From assembly GCF_036231355.1 (NCBI RefSeq), contig NZ_CP109496.1, forward strand, positions 1,426,001 to 1,490,000: 64,000 nt of DNA, written 5' to 3'. The first letter of the stretch is position 1. Every line of letters begins with the position of its first letter. Shown in pieces: positions 8,342-16,566 of this stretch. The notes below the pieces were generated by a model that worked only from the letters and a program-made list of their open reading frames with translations, searched no databases and was not told where the DNA came from. The position numbers and the translations under genes were made by a program. This DNA comes from Streptomyces sp. NBC_01431 (GTDB lineage Bacteria; Actinomycetota; Actinomycetes; Streptomycetales; Streptomycetaceae).

Positions 8342-8849
8342 AGGGGCTGTGAGGAGTCCGGAGCCGACGTAGCCCAGATCGCCCCTGCCCTCGCGTTCGG
8401 CGAAGGCCTTGGGGAAGCCGGAGTGGCGCCAGGCGTGCATGTCGTGGCGGGAGCCCGGCACGGGGTCGGAGACCGCGAACAGGTCCCCGGCGAGAGGGGC
8501 GGCGACTTGCAGGGTGAACCCGGTGTCGCGGTGCTTGCCGGAGAACATCGTGGTGCCCTCGCTCGCCCAGTCCCAGGTCGTGACCAGGGTCGTTCCGTCG
8601 ATCAGGACGACGGCCGGCCGACGCCTCGGCGGGATCGGGAAGGTGAGCGGCCAGGACCTTCTCCACCACCGGCAGCAGGGCCGCCCGCCGCCAGGAGACA
8701 GCCGCCTGGAAGACGCCGAACAGATCGGCGGCCGCCTCCTGGACCAGGTTCTGCCGCAGCAGGAACAGCATCAGCACCACCGGCTTGTCCAGCCCCATCG
8801 CCCGCATCCGCCTCGGCACCACGGGAGGGTCTGGATCCCCCACGCGCAC
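8342..8849 (-). pseudogene. Truncated, frameshifted DDE transposase (IS5-group type)
   Basis: The upstream frame carries LLRQNLVQEAAADLFGVFQA, a helix-turn-helix region. A second frame then carries VVLIDGTTLVTTWDWASEGT with the first catalytic Asp, followed by MFSGKHRDTGFTLQVAAPL and DPVPGSRHDMHAWR, where the DDE core and YVGSG follow. This is the 'transposase family protein/DDE endonuclease' type common in Streptomyces and related to IS5-group elements. A frameshift separates the two parts near 8620, and the C-terminal third after GYVGSGLLTA is missing. Confidence 0.65.
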
Positions 8850-9306
8850 TTGATGGACCCGTATGACCAGCCCATCAGGTGATCAGCGTCCAGCCGTGTC
8901 GTAACGTTCCAGCTCAACGACCTTGCTCCGGTGCTTCACTGACGCTCCCGCAAACGTCACGCTACCGAGCAGGGCCGCCTTCGTGATCAAGAACAGTGAG
9001 CCGAAAACCTCCGTGAATCGGGCTCCCGGTCCGTGCGGCTCGGCATTAGTCGCGCACAAGCGGCATCCATTCGTGCGGCAGACCCCTCAGCGTGCGGGCG
9101 GCTTGTTGAGGGGAGTACCCGAACGAACGCAAGACGGGCGTCCACGGCCCGAATCCTCGACGTGGCTCTGTGGGGTTGGGGCGTCCTACGCACAGGCGTG
9201 CCGATGTGCTGGCTTGCTTCCCGTTCGAGACGAATGTGTCCGTCGATCGCCGGTTTCGAGGCAGCCGACCAGCAACGTCGTTAAACGGTGCTTTGCCTGG
9301 CTGTGT
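8850..9306. other. No gene seen
   Basis: Both strands have only short frames with no recognisable motif, start context or family resemblance. The stretch sits between the transposase remnant and the end of the methylase operon and may hold debris of the inserted element. Confidence 0.4.
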
Positions 9307-10215
9307 TCATGCTTCCGCCGAGCAGGTGCCGGTCCGGGTCACCTCACGCAGCCGGACTTCGGCGTACGCATGGAAGTCAGCGCGGACGTCAATCCCGATC
9401 GCCCGGCGGCCCAGGCGCAGGGCGGCTTCAAGCGTGGTGCCTGAGCCGCTGAATGGATCGAGCGTGATGGCGCGGGGTGGGCAGCCGGCAGCGACGCATC
9501 GCAGGGCGAGGTCGAGGGGGAAGGCGGCTGTGTGCAAGTGACGGGTGGGTCTGGTCGGGATGGTCCAGACCGTACCCGGGTTACGGCCGTTGCACTGGCG
9601 GGCTTCCGGCGGGGGCCAGGTGCCGCGGGCGGTGTTGGGTTTGTTGGCGCTGTGGTGGGCGCGGCGGGACAGGGCACGGTCGCCGGTGTAGGGCTGGCGG
9701 ATGATGTCGAGGTCGAAGTGGTAGCGGCCAGTCTTCGTGAGGAGAAAGACCTGCTCGTGTCGGCGAGCGAGGCGGTCGCGGCAGGACTCCGGGATTGCAT
9801 TCGGTTTGGCCCACACCACCTCGTTGCGGATCAGCCAGCCGTCCTCCTGGAGGGCGAGCATGAGTCTCCAGGGCAGCCCCAGCAGCGATTTGACCGCGAC
9901 CGGCGGCTGTCCCAGGACGGTGATGCGGCGTGCTGCGGGGCCGGTGGCGTACACGTCGGCGATGTTGACGAAGCAGGTGCCGTCGTCGCGCAGCACGCGG
10001 TGAACTTCATGGAAGACCGTGCGCAGGGCGTCGAGGTAGGCGGCGGGGGTGTCCTCCTGGCCGATCTGGCCCGCGCCCCAGTCGCGAGTCGCGTAGTACG
10101 GCGGGGACGTGACGACGCAGTCGACGCTGTTCTTCGGGAGCGTGGCGAGGACGGTGGCAGCGTCGCCGAGCAGCAGGGCGACGCGGTCGTCCTGGTACCA
10201 CGGGGGCAGGTTCAT
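9307..10215 (-). CDS. DNA methyltransferase, N4-cytosine/N6-adenine type (TSPPY ... FSGSGTT order)
   Basis: 302 aa. The catalytic motif VVTSPPYYATRDW lies at about residues 34-46, and the SAM-binding motif LDPFSGSGTTLEAALR at about 250-265, followed by IGIDV. Catalytic motif before SAM motif is the beta-class arrangement used by solitary and restriction-linked N4/N6 methylases. A central 'EVVWAKPNAIPES' and 'RHEQVFLLTKTGRYHFD' are also standard for the family. The ATG overlaps the stop of the upstream methylase gene (ATGA). No restriction endonuclease gene is visible nearby, so this may be an orphan methylase. The recognition sequence cannot be predicted. Confidence 0.85.
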   Translation of the reverse strand: MNLPPWYQDDRVALLLGDAATVLATLPKNSVDCVVTSPPYYATRDWGAGQIGQEDTPAAYLDALRTVFHEVHRVLRDDGTCFVNIADVYATGPAARRITVLGQPPVAVKSLLGLPWRLMLALQEDGWLIRNEVVWAKPNAIPESCRDRLARRHEQVFLLTKTGRYHFDLDIIRQPYTGDRALSRRAHHSANKPNTARGTWPPPEARQCNGRNPGTVWTIPTRPTRHLHTAAFPLDLALRCVAAGCPPRAITLDPFSGSGTTLEAALRLGRRAIGIDVRADFHAYAEVRLREVTRTGTCSAEA

Positions 10216-11117
10216 CGTCCGGCCTCCGCGCGATGTGGTGCCTGGGATTCGGTGACGGGTTTGGCCGGGGCGGGCGCGGTTGGCCGTCGTGCGACCAGAG
10301 CGTCCTCATGCGTGATCACCGCGAGTGGGGTACCGGTGTGGCGGGCGTCGCGGATGTTCTTCATCTGGAAGAAGGAGGGGCGGGCGATGAGCTGTCCGTC
10401 GCGGATGCCTGCGAGAAGGGCGATGTTCCGCTCGGCGGGGACGAGCCCCGCCGTCTCGGCGGCGGCCAGCACGGCGGAGGGCAGGTCGATGAGTTCGCCG
10501 CGGGTCCGCCAGGGCCGGGCGGTGATCACCGCGTGGCCGCCGGGACGGAGCAGGTGGCGGCACTGGGTGAGGATGTCGGTGAACGCTTGAAGGAGAGTGT
10601 CGAGGCCGACGTGGGCCAGATTGCTGGGGTCGTGGCTGTAGCGGTAGTGCTTCTTGGTCACGCCGCGTTCGCCGCTCTCGCGGGTGGAGCGGACCTGGCC
10701 GTGGACGCTCGCGCCGTACGGGGGCGAGGTGACCACCAGGTCAACCAGGCCGTGAAAGGCAGCGGGCACGAGAGCAGTGAGTTCGCGGGCATCGCCGCAG
10801 TAGACGGCTCCCGTGCCGGTGGCACCCTGGGCGTCGGCGCGGCGCAGGTTCCGCTCCGCCACGTGGGCCCATTGAGGCTCGTACTCGGTGCCCAGCGCGT
10901 GGCGGCCAAGATGAACGGCCTCGACGAGGGTGGTGCCAATGCCGCACATCGGATCCAGGACCAGGTCGCCGGGCCGGGTGTAGGTGCGGATCGCATGCGC
11001 GGCGATCTGCGGGAGCATCTTGGCGGGGTGGGCGGCCGAGCCAGGCACGTAGCGGTCGGCACGCTGAGCGGGTGCGGAGGTCGGCGCGGTGTTCCACACC
11101 GAGTCACAGATGTGCAC
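10212..11117 (-). CDS. DNA methyltransferase-like protein (SAM motif first)
   Basis: 301 aa from the GTG at 11117, which has an AGAGGAG site 6 nt upstream; longer frames upstream lack such a site. The order of motifs is reversed relative to its neighbour: VLDPMCGIGTTLVEAVHLGR (SAM binding, about residues 58-77) comes before LVVTSPPYGASVHG (catalytic, about 130-143). The C-terminal part includes 'LLRPGGHAVITARPWRT'. This arrangement matches alpha- or gamma-like amino-methylases and also RNA/DNA methylases related to TrmG10. It is translationally coupled to the downstream methylase, suggesting they act together or modify complementary sites. Confidence 0.8.
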   Translation of the reverse strand: MHICDSVWNTAPTSAPAQRADRYVPGSAAHPAKMLPQIAAHAIRTYTRPGDLVLDPMCGIGTTLVEAVHLGRHALGTEYEPQWAHVAERNLRRADAQGATGTGAVYCGDARELTALVPAAFHGLVDLVVTSPPYGASVHGQVRSTRESGERGVTKKHYRYSHDPSNLAHVGLDTLLQAFTDILTQCRHLLRPGGHAVITARPWRTRGELIDLPSAVLAAAETAGLVPAERNIALLAGIRDGQLIARPSFFQMKNIRDARHTGTPLAVITHEDALVARRPTAPAPAKPVTESQAPHRAEAGR

Positions 11118-11130
11118 GTCGGACTCCTCT

Positions 11131-11820
11131 TTACGCGGTGTGGATGGCGGACAACACGAGCAGGTCAGAGTGGATAAGCCCGGGCGGCGCGCCTTCAGGT
11201 GGGGCGGGCACGATCCGGTCGTCGACCGCATGGCCGTGAACGACCACGATGTGCTGGAGATAGTGGAACCCCGCGGTGCGGGCGGTGGCGATGAGCAGGC
11301 CGAGCGGATCGGTCAGCTGCCCGGTGTCACGACGCTGGCCCGTGGCCAGCAGCAAGAGGCCACCTGTGCGCAGGAGACGGTGGGCGCGGTGGAAGAAGCC
11401 GGGCCAGCCGTCATCGATCGCGCCTTGCTCGTCACTGCCATAACCGCTGTGCGGCGCGGCGGTGGGAAGCGTGTCGGGGTGAAGCTCCGCAAGGATCACC
11501 GGCGTACGGCGTTCGTTGCCGACACCACGAATGCGGTCCACCGTGCAGGGCGTACGGGCGTCCATGGCGCCATCGGTGTCGCCAATGGCCAGGCGCCACA
11601 GCGGGGCATATTCACCGCCCGGCCGGTCCGTGAACTCGGTACGGATCCTGTTGATGGCCCAGTCGGGCAGGACCGCGGGGAAGATGGGCGAGGGGTTCAC
11701 GTCGTGACGGCCGGGGAGCCAAATGGTGGTGGGCAGGGGTGACGGGCGTGTGTTCGTACGGGAGTTGGTCACGAGTAGGCACGCTGAGCGGGCCGGGCGT
11801 CGAAGAGTGCTGACACCCAT
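11131..11820 (-). CDS. Methyltransferase-like protein lacking a clear catalytic motif
   Basis: Up to 229 aa from ATG 11820, or 213 aa from GTG 11772; neither has a good ribosome binding site, so the start is uncertain. The middle contains 'FFHRAHRLLRTGGLLLLATGQRR', the 'leader after motif' segment seen in amino-methylases (LLRPGG.lv...). The N-terminus has 'WLPGRHDVNPSPIFPAVLPDWAINRI', resembling the start of the SAM domain. I see no [DNS]PPY motif, so it may be an inactive or specificity partner of the two methylases just downstream (13-bp gap to the next gene). All three probably form one transcript. Confidence 0.6.
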   Translation of the reverse strand: MGVSTLRRPARSACLLVTNSRTNTRPSPLPTTIWLPGRHDVNPSPIFPAVLPDWAINRIRTEFTDRPGGEYAPLWRLAIGDTDGAMDARTPCTVDRIRGVGNERRTPVILAELHPDTLPTAAPHSGYGSDEQGAIDDGWPGFFHRAHRLLRTGGLLLLATGQRRDTGQLTDPLGLLIATARTAGFHYLQHIVVVHGHAVDDRIVPAPPEGAPPGLIHSDLLVLSAIHTA

Positions 11821-11989
11821 CTAAGGAGAATTTCCGGGGACGATCGTGCCAGCCAGCCGCGCAAAGGTGACCGCAGGGTAGCGGCCAACGCCGGTATGGG
11901 AATCGCCAGGTGCTGGCGCCCTGGCCGTCGCAAGCTCGCCGCTGCTCTCATGCGCGAGTTTCGTAGTGGCCAGCGCTACAAGCGCGGTT

Positions 11990-12260
11990 CCTGAAGACCG
12001 ATCGTTCCGGGCCGGTGACGTTCGTCGTCACCGGCGACGCAGGCCAGGCCGCTGAGGACCTGGCCTGCGCTGAGTGTATCGGTCGGCATCTCGCCGGAGG
12101 CGATGTCGAGGTGGTCCCGTATCTCCACTGCGCGAGGGCCTCCCGAGCAGCCACCGACCTGCGTTGCCGACGGGGGCGACGCGGATACCAGGGTGTTCAT
12201 CCCGATGATGTCGACCTCTGCCTGGAGGTCGACACGTTCCCCTTCTCGATCGTCGCCCGC
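11990..12260 (+). pseudogene. Fragment resembling the C-terminal part of a 2-phosphosulfolactate phosphatase-like (ComB) protein
   Basis: A plus-strand frame reads TFVVTGDAGQAAEDLACAEC, then a GYQGVHPDDVDLCLEVD segment ending FPFSIVARQED. The spacing of 'GD..AEDLACAE', 'PYL' and 'DVDLCLEVDTFPFS' is like the last part of ComB-type proteins of actinomycetes as I remember them. No start codon with a ribosome binding site or N-terminal catalytic part is present, so I read it as a decayed fragment. The family call is tentative. Confidence 0.35.
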
Positions 12261-12323
12261 CAGGAAGACTCTCTGACGTCCGGGCTCCTCGGCTGGGCGC
12301 GTGGCAACGGCCATGTAATGCTG

Positions 12324-12653
12324 TCAGTTGGCCTTGTCGTAGGCCTCGCGGACTTCAGCCGGCACCCGACCGCGGCTATTGATCTCGTAGCCGTTCTCCT
12401 TCGCCCAGGCCCTGATCGCCGCCGTGTCGGTACGGCCTCCAGAGGCCTTCTGGGCGGTCCTTAGGTGGCCTGCCTTGATGCGACGTCCTGCCTTGGTGAA
12501 GGGGGCGACGGCTTCAAGCAGCTTGTCGTAGCTGTCCGGGCCAAGGTCGATCTCGTATCCCACGCCATCGACGACGAGGGTGTGCGTTGCGGCCTCCTGG
12601 GTCTCTTCGCCAGTGAGGTCATCGGTGTAGATGGTTACGATCTTCTGAGCCAT
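12324..12653 (-). CDS. lsr2: Lsr2 nucleoid-associated protein
   Basis: 109 aa, family length. Lsr2 is the actinobacterial xenogeneic silencer that bridges AT-rich DNA. The N-terminal dimerisation domain starts MAQKIVTIYTDDLTG and continues through 'LVVDGVGYEIDLGPDSYDKL'. The C-terminal DNA-binding domain contains 'IRAWAKENGYEINSRGRVP', where the RGR loop inserts into the minor groove. It begins 9 bp after the stop of a polymorphic-toxin fragment, where an immunity gene would normally sit. Streptomycetes usually carry one or two Lsr2 copies; this looks like an accessory copy on acquired DNA and may silence nearby toxin or element genes. Confidence 0.92.
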   Translation of the reverse strand: MAQKIVTIYTDDLTGEETQEAATHTLVVDGVGYEIDLGPDSYDKLLEAVAPFTKAGRRIKAGHLRTAQKASGGRTDTAAIRAWAKENGYEINSRGRVPAEVREAYDKAN

Positions 12654-12662
12654 GAGCGGAGT

Positions 12663-13076
12663 CTATGGCTGATTGAGGTTTTGAATATCCCGTGCTTTGG
12701 ACCTTGGCCCTGCTAGATCCGCTGCCACCTTCGGGTCATCGATCTGAGGTCTGCCCACGGAGTCGATGTTCCACTCTCGCCGACTCATACCCTTCGGTCG
12801 ACGCTGACCGATGGCTGCGGCGCGGACGTCGTCGAGGAACGACTTCGGAACGTCGAACGCGACGATCTGACTTTCCGAGCCGCGGAATGCCTCGGTGTGC
12901 TCGATGTTGCCGCTCATATTGACATGGATCATCGCATCACCGCTCGCCGAAACGTTCCCGTCGGCATCAATGTGTATCCGCTCACTATGCCCCCCGGCGC
13001 GCTGGGCCCGGTAGACCGTAACGTTGCAATTGTGCACGAGGATCGGGGTGGCGCCTGCGAGCACATAGTACGTGTG
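12663..13076 (-). pseudogene. Orphan C-terminal tip of a Hint/RHS-type polymorphic toxin
   Basis: The open frame begins directly after a TAG stop and reads HTYYVLAGATPILVHNC, the end of the Hint (pre-toxin) domain, then about 120 residues of toxin domain starting NVTVYRAQRAGGHSERIHID. The same junction, HTYYVLAGSTPVLVHNC, occurs in the RHS protein at 16567-23799. No start codon or secretion region precedes it, so it is an orphan toxin cassette of the kind left by C-terminal exchange. The 'VYR' opening suggests an ADP-ribosyltransferase-like or RNase toxin, but I cannot decide. No immunity gene follows; Lsr2 is next. Confidence 0.7.
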
Positions 13077-13093
13077 CTAAGCGACCCCTCTCT

Positions 13094-13111
13094 ATCTGCG
13101 TATTCGCAGAT
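13094..13111. promoter_or_regulatory. Short perfect dyad (possible operator or scar)
   Basis: ATCTGCG-tatt-CGCAGAT, a 7-bp perfect inverted repeat just upstream of the point where the toxin fragment begins. It could be an operator for the minus-strand genes or a mark of the recombination that cut off the toxin's N-terminal part. Nothing else recognisable lies in 13080-13240. Confidence 0.3.
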
Positions 13112-13240
13112 CAGCGGCGGTTTCGGGTTCCGCTGGTGTCCGTGGTTGTGCGGGGAAATCCGTGGGTGTTGCCGTCGCTACTGCCGTCAGGAGCGCGGGG
13201 CGCATGGTGCTGCCACTGGTGGGGTGGGCGCAAGGGGACT

Positions 13241-13528
13241 TTACTGCCAGGCTCCGGGCTCGGCTCGGAGTAGGGCTCGGATGGTCTGCTCGTAGTCCTG
13301 GTGACCGGTCTGGGCGCAGTGTCCGGCGATCCAGCGCGTCAGATCGTCCGGGGTGTGCAGGGTGCCGGATGCGGCACCGCAGTTGTGTTCCTCGCCGGTG
13401 ACGCAGACCGCTGCGAAGGCCGGCAGGGCCAGGGGGTCGGGGACAGTGGTCACGTGGTAGTCGCGGAATCGGTAGCGCCCCCGTGCGGAGTCGCGGACCG
13501 GTGCGTCGGTGTCCGCAGAGTCAGGCAC
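13241..13528 (-). CDS. DUF7848-type small protein
   Basis: 95 aa. The pattern 'YRFRDYHVTTVPDP', 'CVTGEEHNCGAASG' and 'WIAGHCAQTGHQDYEQTIRALL' matches the small Streptomyces family annotated DUF7848 as I remember it, with Cys/His residues that may bind zinc. The GTG start overlaps the end of the upstream gene by 8 bp, so the pair is co-translated. These genes often accompany XRE-type regulators, and a broken XRE regulator lies just upstream here. Function unknown. Confidence 0.75.
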   Translation of the reverse strand: MPDSADTDAPVRDSARGRYRFRDYHVTTVPDPLALPAFAAVCVTGEEHNCGAASGTLHTPDDLTRWIAGHCAQTGHQDYEQTIRALLRAEPGAWQ

Positions 13529-13895
13529 TCTCGTCCGCCTCTTCCTCTTCCGGGTCCGGGAGGCGCTGCCCGCGCGAGTCGGCTACGCGGAGCGCGTCCG
13601 CCAAAGCCTCGGCCAACCGGCAAGCCAGCCAACGATATTCGGTCGCCGACAGGGTTTTCGCGCCGGGCGCCGAGGCGGCGCGGGCGTACTCCAACACCTC
13701 GTGGCCCATGCTGAGCTGTACCGTCTCAATGCTGTCGGCGAGGGCGGACAGGTAGCCCCGGCCATCGGTGCTCAGGTAGCAGGGCTTCCCCTCCGGGCTG
13801 GTCCACGGCAGTAAGCGGGGACCTCCCCCACCCGACGCGGCGTCGTGCAACTCTCTGCGACGCATGCGGTCGGCATCGCTCCTGGGCTGGCTCAC
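13521..13895 (-). CDS. Hypothetical protein paired with DUF7848
   Basis: 124 aa from GTG 13895, 151 aa from the upstream ATG 13976; the shorter form begins where relatives of this small family usually start. The protein has 'LLPWTSPEGKPCYLSTDG', 'LSALADSIETVQLSMGHEVL' and 'ACRLAEALADALRVADSRGQ', then a very acidic tail (PEEEEADES). This type sits between an XRE regulator and a DUF7848 gene in many Streptomyces. No enzymatic motif is seen. Confidence 0.7.
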   Translation of the reverse strand: MSQPRSDADRMRRRELHDAASGGGGPRLLPWTSPEGKPCYLSTDGRGYLSALADSIETVQLSMGHEVLEYARAASAPGAKTLSATEYRWLACRLAEALADALRVADSRGQRLPDPEEEEADESA

Positions 13896-14022
13896 TGGGC
13901 ACCCCCGGCCTGGGTTACTGATCGTTGACACAGTGACCGTAGGCACTGACTGATCGTCACCCCAAGCTGTAGCCATGGCAGTTCACGACCCTTGGTTCAC
14001 GAACTGCCACGCTGTGTGGCAG

Positions 14023-15135
14023 CTACCCGACAACGCCCAGGTAGTCCGCCATTTCGCGCATCTCCGTTGTGAGGATGCGCTTGCGCTTGCCCAGGATCTC
14101 CTGCATGGTCCCGGCGGCCCCGTTCTGGTGCCGCAGCCACTGCGGGGCGGCTTCCCTGGCACGGGTCAACTCGTCCATGACGGCGGACAAGTCGCCGGTC
14201 CGGGTGTGGGCGCGCGCCACATCGAGGGTGAAGCGGTTCCCGTCGTTGGTGTTGGGCCTGCCCAAGCGCTTCCACGCCTTGGGCGACAACTCCTCCTGCT
14301 CGCCTGCCTTGCGCACCACCGCGCGGGCGTCGCCGATGACCAGGGAGTCTTCGAGTGCCTTGACCGCGACGGTGACCGGCCCGAAGACGGACCAGTGCCG
14401 GGAGACATTGCGATGCGCCGTCCCGACTGCGGTTGCCGCGACCCGGGCGGCTTGACGGTACTCCTTCGCCTCGTCGGGACGGTTGTTCCTCGCGGCTGCG
14501 GCCGCGGCCTCCATCGCCAGGCCGCCCCACACCGCGTAGTGGTCCGGCTCGGCCCCGGTGATCTTAGGCTCCACCGCATCCATGCTCTGGGCGGCGACCA
14601 GTTCCGCCTCGTCCAACCGGCCCTGACGCACCAGCAGCCAGCACATGCAGCCGACGCCGGAGCCCGCCGCGAGCATGTCTCCGGCCTGGCGGGCGTCCAT
14701 GATGGCGCCGCGCACAGCGGCGTACGCGATGTCCTACTGCCGCACCTGGGTGAGGTAGGTGCTGGCCAGACGCAGCGCCTCGGCGCGGGCCAACAGTGCC
14801 TGCCGGTGCTCGTCCCCGCTGTCGTAGTAGGCGACAGCTTGTGCGGCATCGCGCAGCAGGCCCGGCAGTTGAGCCGCGACGCTCTTGTAGCTGTCGGAGA
14901 AGTACAGCACCCGTGCGTCTTGCAGCGTCCGCCGGAAGGTGCGCAGGTTCGGTTCCTCGCCACGGCTTCGGCGTCCCGGTCCACAAGCCCGACGGCTGGG
15001 GTGAGGGCGGCGCGGAGCTGGATCAGGTTGACGCGGTTCGACTCCTCGGTCCGCCCGACGGGCTCCGGGGCATCGGACGCCATCAACGCGGCGGTGGTCA
15101 CCCCCAGCGCGGGCGAGCGTATGCAAGGTCTCCAT
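14023..15135 (-). pseudogene. XRE-family regulator pseudogene (TPR-like C-terminal part only)
   Basis: The downstream frame (14023-14715) is an alpha-helical repeat domain, for example LLVRQGRLDEAELVAAQSM and 'DVARAHTRTGDLSAVMDELTR', ending 'MREMADYLGVVG', typical of the C-terminal part of Streptomyces HTH regulators. An in-frame TAG at about 14741 separates it from the preceding YLTQVRQ, where a Tyr codon would be expected. Further upstream the frame shifts again near 14950 (RVNLIQLRAALTPAVGLVD lies in another frame), and the N-terminal helix-turn-helix is absent. It has the genomic position expected for the partner of the two genes downstream. Confidence 0.75.
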
Positions 15136-15149
15136 CCGGAGAGTGCCGC

Positions 15150-15295
15150 CCGGCTCGACCTTGCGTCGCCATCAAGGAGCTGCTGGGCCACGTCCACATC
15201 GGCGATACCGCCACGGTGTACGCCAACACGTCCGACTCCGCATCCAACGCGACGCTATCGACCTCCTAGGCAACGCGCTCCGCTACCCGGACACG
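15150..15295 (+). pseudogene. C-terminal remnant of a tyrosine-type phage integrase
   Basis: Two plus-strand frames together read VAIKELLGHVHIGDTATVYA and then VRLRIQRDAIDLLGNALRY, matching the end of actinomycete tyrosine recombinases ('lLGHa.i..T..iYaHv....q..ai'), including the His-containing GH and the catalytic-Tyr region. A frameshift lies between them and nothing upstream encodes the rest. It marks an old integration or excision event next to the regulator pseudogene. Confidence 0.6.
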
Positions 15296-15302
15296 GGGTC
15301 GG

Positions 15303-15960
15303 CTACCCGTGGCGACGGCGACGACCCACCGAGAAGTGGGATCTTGCTCCCCAGCCGGTGACGTCAACAGGTGACGTCAAACGATCGAGGACCGGGGGCC
15401 CGTCGGCCCGGGCAGCGAGGGTGACCTCCTGCCAGAAACCGGCGACAGCGGGGCGTGAGACGACCTGTGAAGGGTCCTCGTACTCCTCCGCCTCGGGCGA
15501 TCCACCCCACGTGCAGCCCCAGCCGCTCGACGGCGTCGAGGGCCTTCGACGGCCTCTGGCTGGATCTCCGCCGACAGGTGGAAGTCGGTCTCGACCCCCA
15601 CCCGCTGGGCTGCTCCGCGCTCCAGGACGCACGAGATCCGACTTTCCCGGAGCACTCCGGACCAGCCGCAGAGCGGTCCCCAGGTCGACCGTGCGACCTT
15701 CGTGCACGTCGCCCGCCCAGCTCGGTGCCGGCTCATTGAGGATGACGTTCCGCAGCTCGAACGAGCCGGCGCCGACCGCGTGCGAGAGCAACTCCAGGGC
15801 CCGGACGTACAGATCCTCTGTCGAACGGTACTCCTCGGCCGTCAGGACCTTGCCGTCGAACGACCTACCGATGTCGTCGAAGGAGGTCCAGGCGTCCAGC
15901 TCGCCGGCCCGCGTCGCACTTGGAGTTGAGATAGCAGACGGTCAATCTCGGATCTATTTC
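15303..15960 (-). pseudogene. Multiply frameshifted gene of an unnamed actinomycete family
   Basis: Successive minus-strand pieces in different frames read LTVCYLNSKCDAG (near 15940), LDAWTSFDDIGRSFDGKVLT through LLSHAVGAGSFELRNVILNE (15700-15900), then VLRESRISCVLERGAAQRVG and VETDFHLSAEIQPEAVEG (near 15570-15640). Read together they form one former protein of about 180 aa that I recognise as a recurrent small streptomycete family but cannot name reliably. At least two frameshifts are present. Confidence 0.5.
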
Positions 15961-15975
15961 AGCACGGGCCTGACA

Positions 15976-16008
15976 CTGAGGGCCCCGCATGGAGTGCGGG
16001 GCCCTCAG
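15976..16008. terminator. Strong hairpin terminator after the RHS immunity gene
   Basis: A perfect 14-bp inverted repeat (left arm 15976-15989, right arm 15995-16008) with a 5-nt loop. It lies 24 bp beyond the stop of the minus-strand gene ending at 16032, the right place to end the RHS-immunity transcript. Confidence 0.75.
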
Positions 16009-16031
16009 GCATTCTGCGGCCAAGGGTGCGG

Positions 16032-16562
16032 CTAGTCGACCACAACCCTGCGGAGACGGCCGTCCCAGCCACCCGGAGTCGCAAGGGTCGGGGACACTTG
16101 CTTCACTTCGATTCTCATCTCCATCATCGACTCGTCGGCTTCCACGAGTCGGACAGAGAATTGCCGCTCCGGGAATGCGTCGATAAGTCGCGCATGCCAG
16201 GACTTGACGAGAATAGACCCGAGTTCGCGGTGCAGTGAGTCGAAATCCTCACTGTGCACGGGCACCGCGCTGAACAGATGGCCCAGCTCGAACAGGTTGA
16301 AACTGTCAACCACCTCCACCCAGGGGATTTCCTCCCTGTCGGGGATCGCACAGCCGGTAGTGGCGGACAGCCTCTCCCGGATCTCCTCCTCGTCATTCCC
16401 GCTCAGGCCGAGGAAAACCGCGCCATGGATCTCGGCGAGGCGGGGCCAGTACAGGAACGAGTACATGAGGGCGTTGACCGTGTCGCCCGCCTCGCTCAGA
16501 TACGAGACTGGGTCATCTGTCTCGACATCCGGAAAGAATCGACGAAGGTAATTGATCAGCAT
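16032..16562 (-). CDS. Putative immunity protein for the adjacent RHS toxin
   Basis: 176 aa, acidic, no signal peptide or membrane segment, starting MLINYLRRFFPDVETDDPVS. It begins 4 bp after the stop of the RHS toxin gene, on the same strand, and is followed by a strong terminator. Size, acidity and position are those of polymorphic-toxin immunity genes. I do not recognise a named immunity family. It should bind and block the last ~108 residues of the RHS protein in the cytoplasm. Confidence 0.7.
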   Translation of the reverse strand: MLINYLRRFFPDVETDDPVSYLSEAGDTVNALMYSFLYWPRLAEIHGAVFLGLSGNDEEEIRERLSATTGCAIPDREEIPWVEVVDSFNLFELGHLFSAVPVHSEDFDSLHRELGSILVKSWHARLIDAFPERQFSVRLVEADESMMEMRIEVKQVSPTLATPGGWDGRLRRVVVD

Positions 16563-16566
16563 GTGA

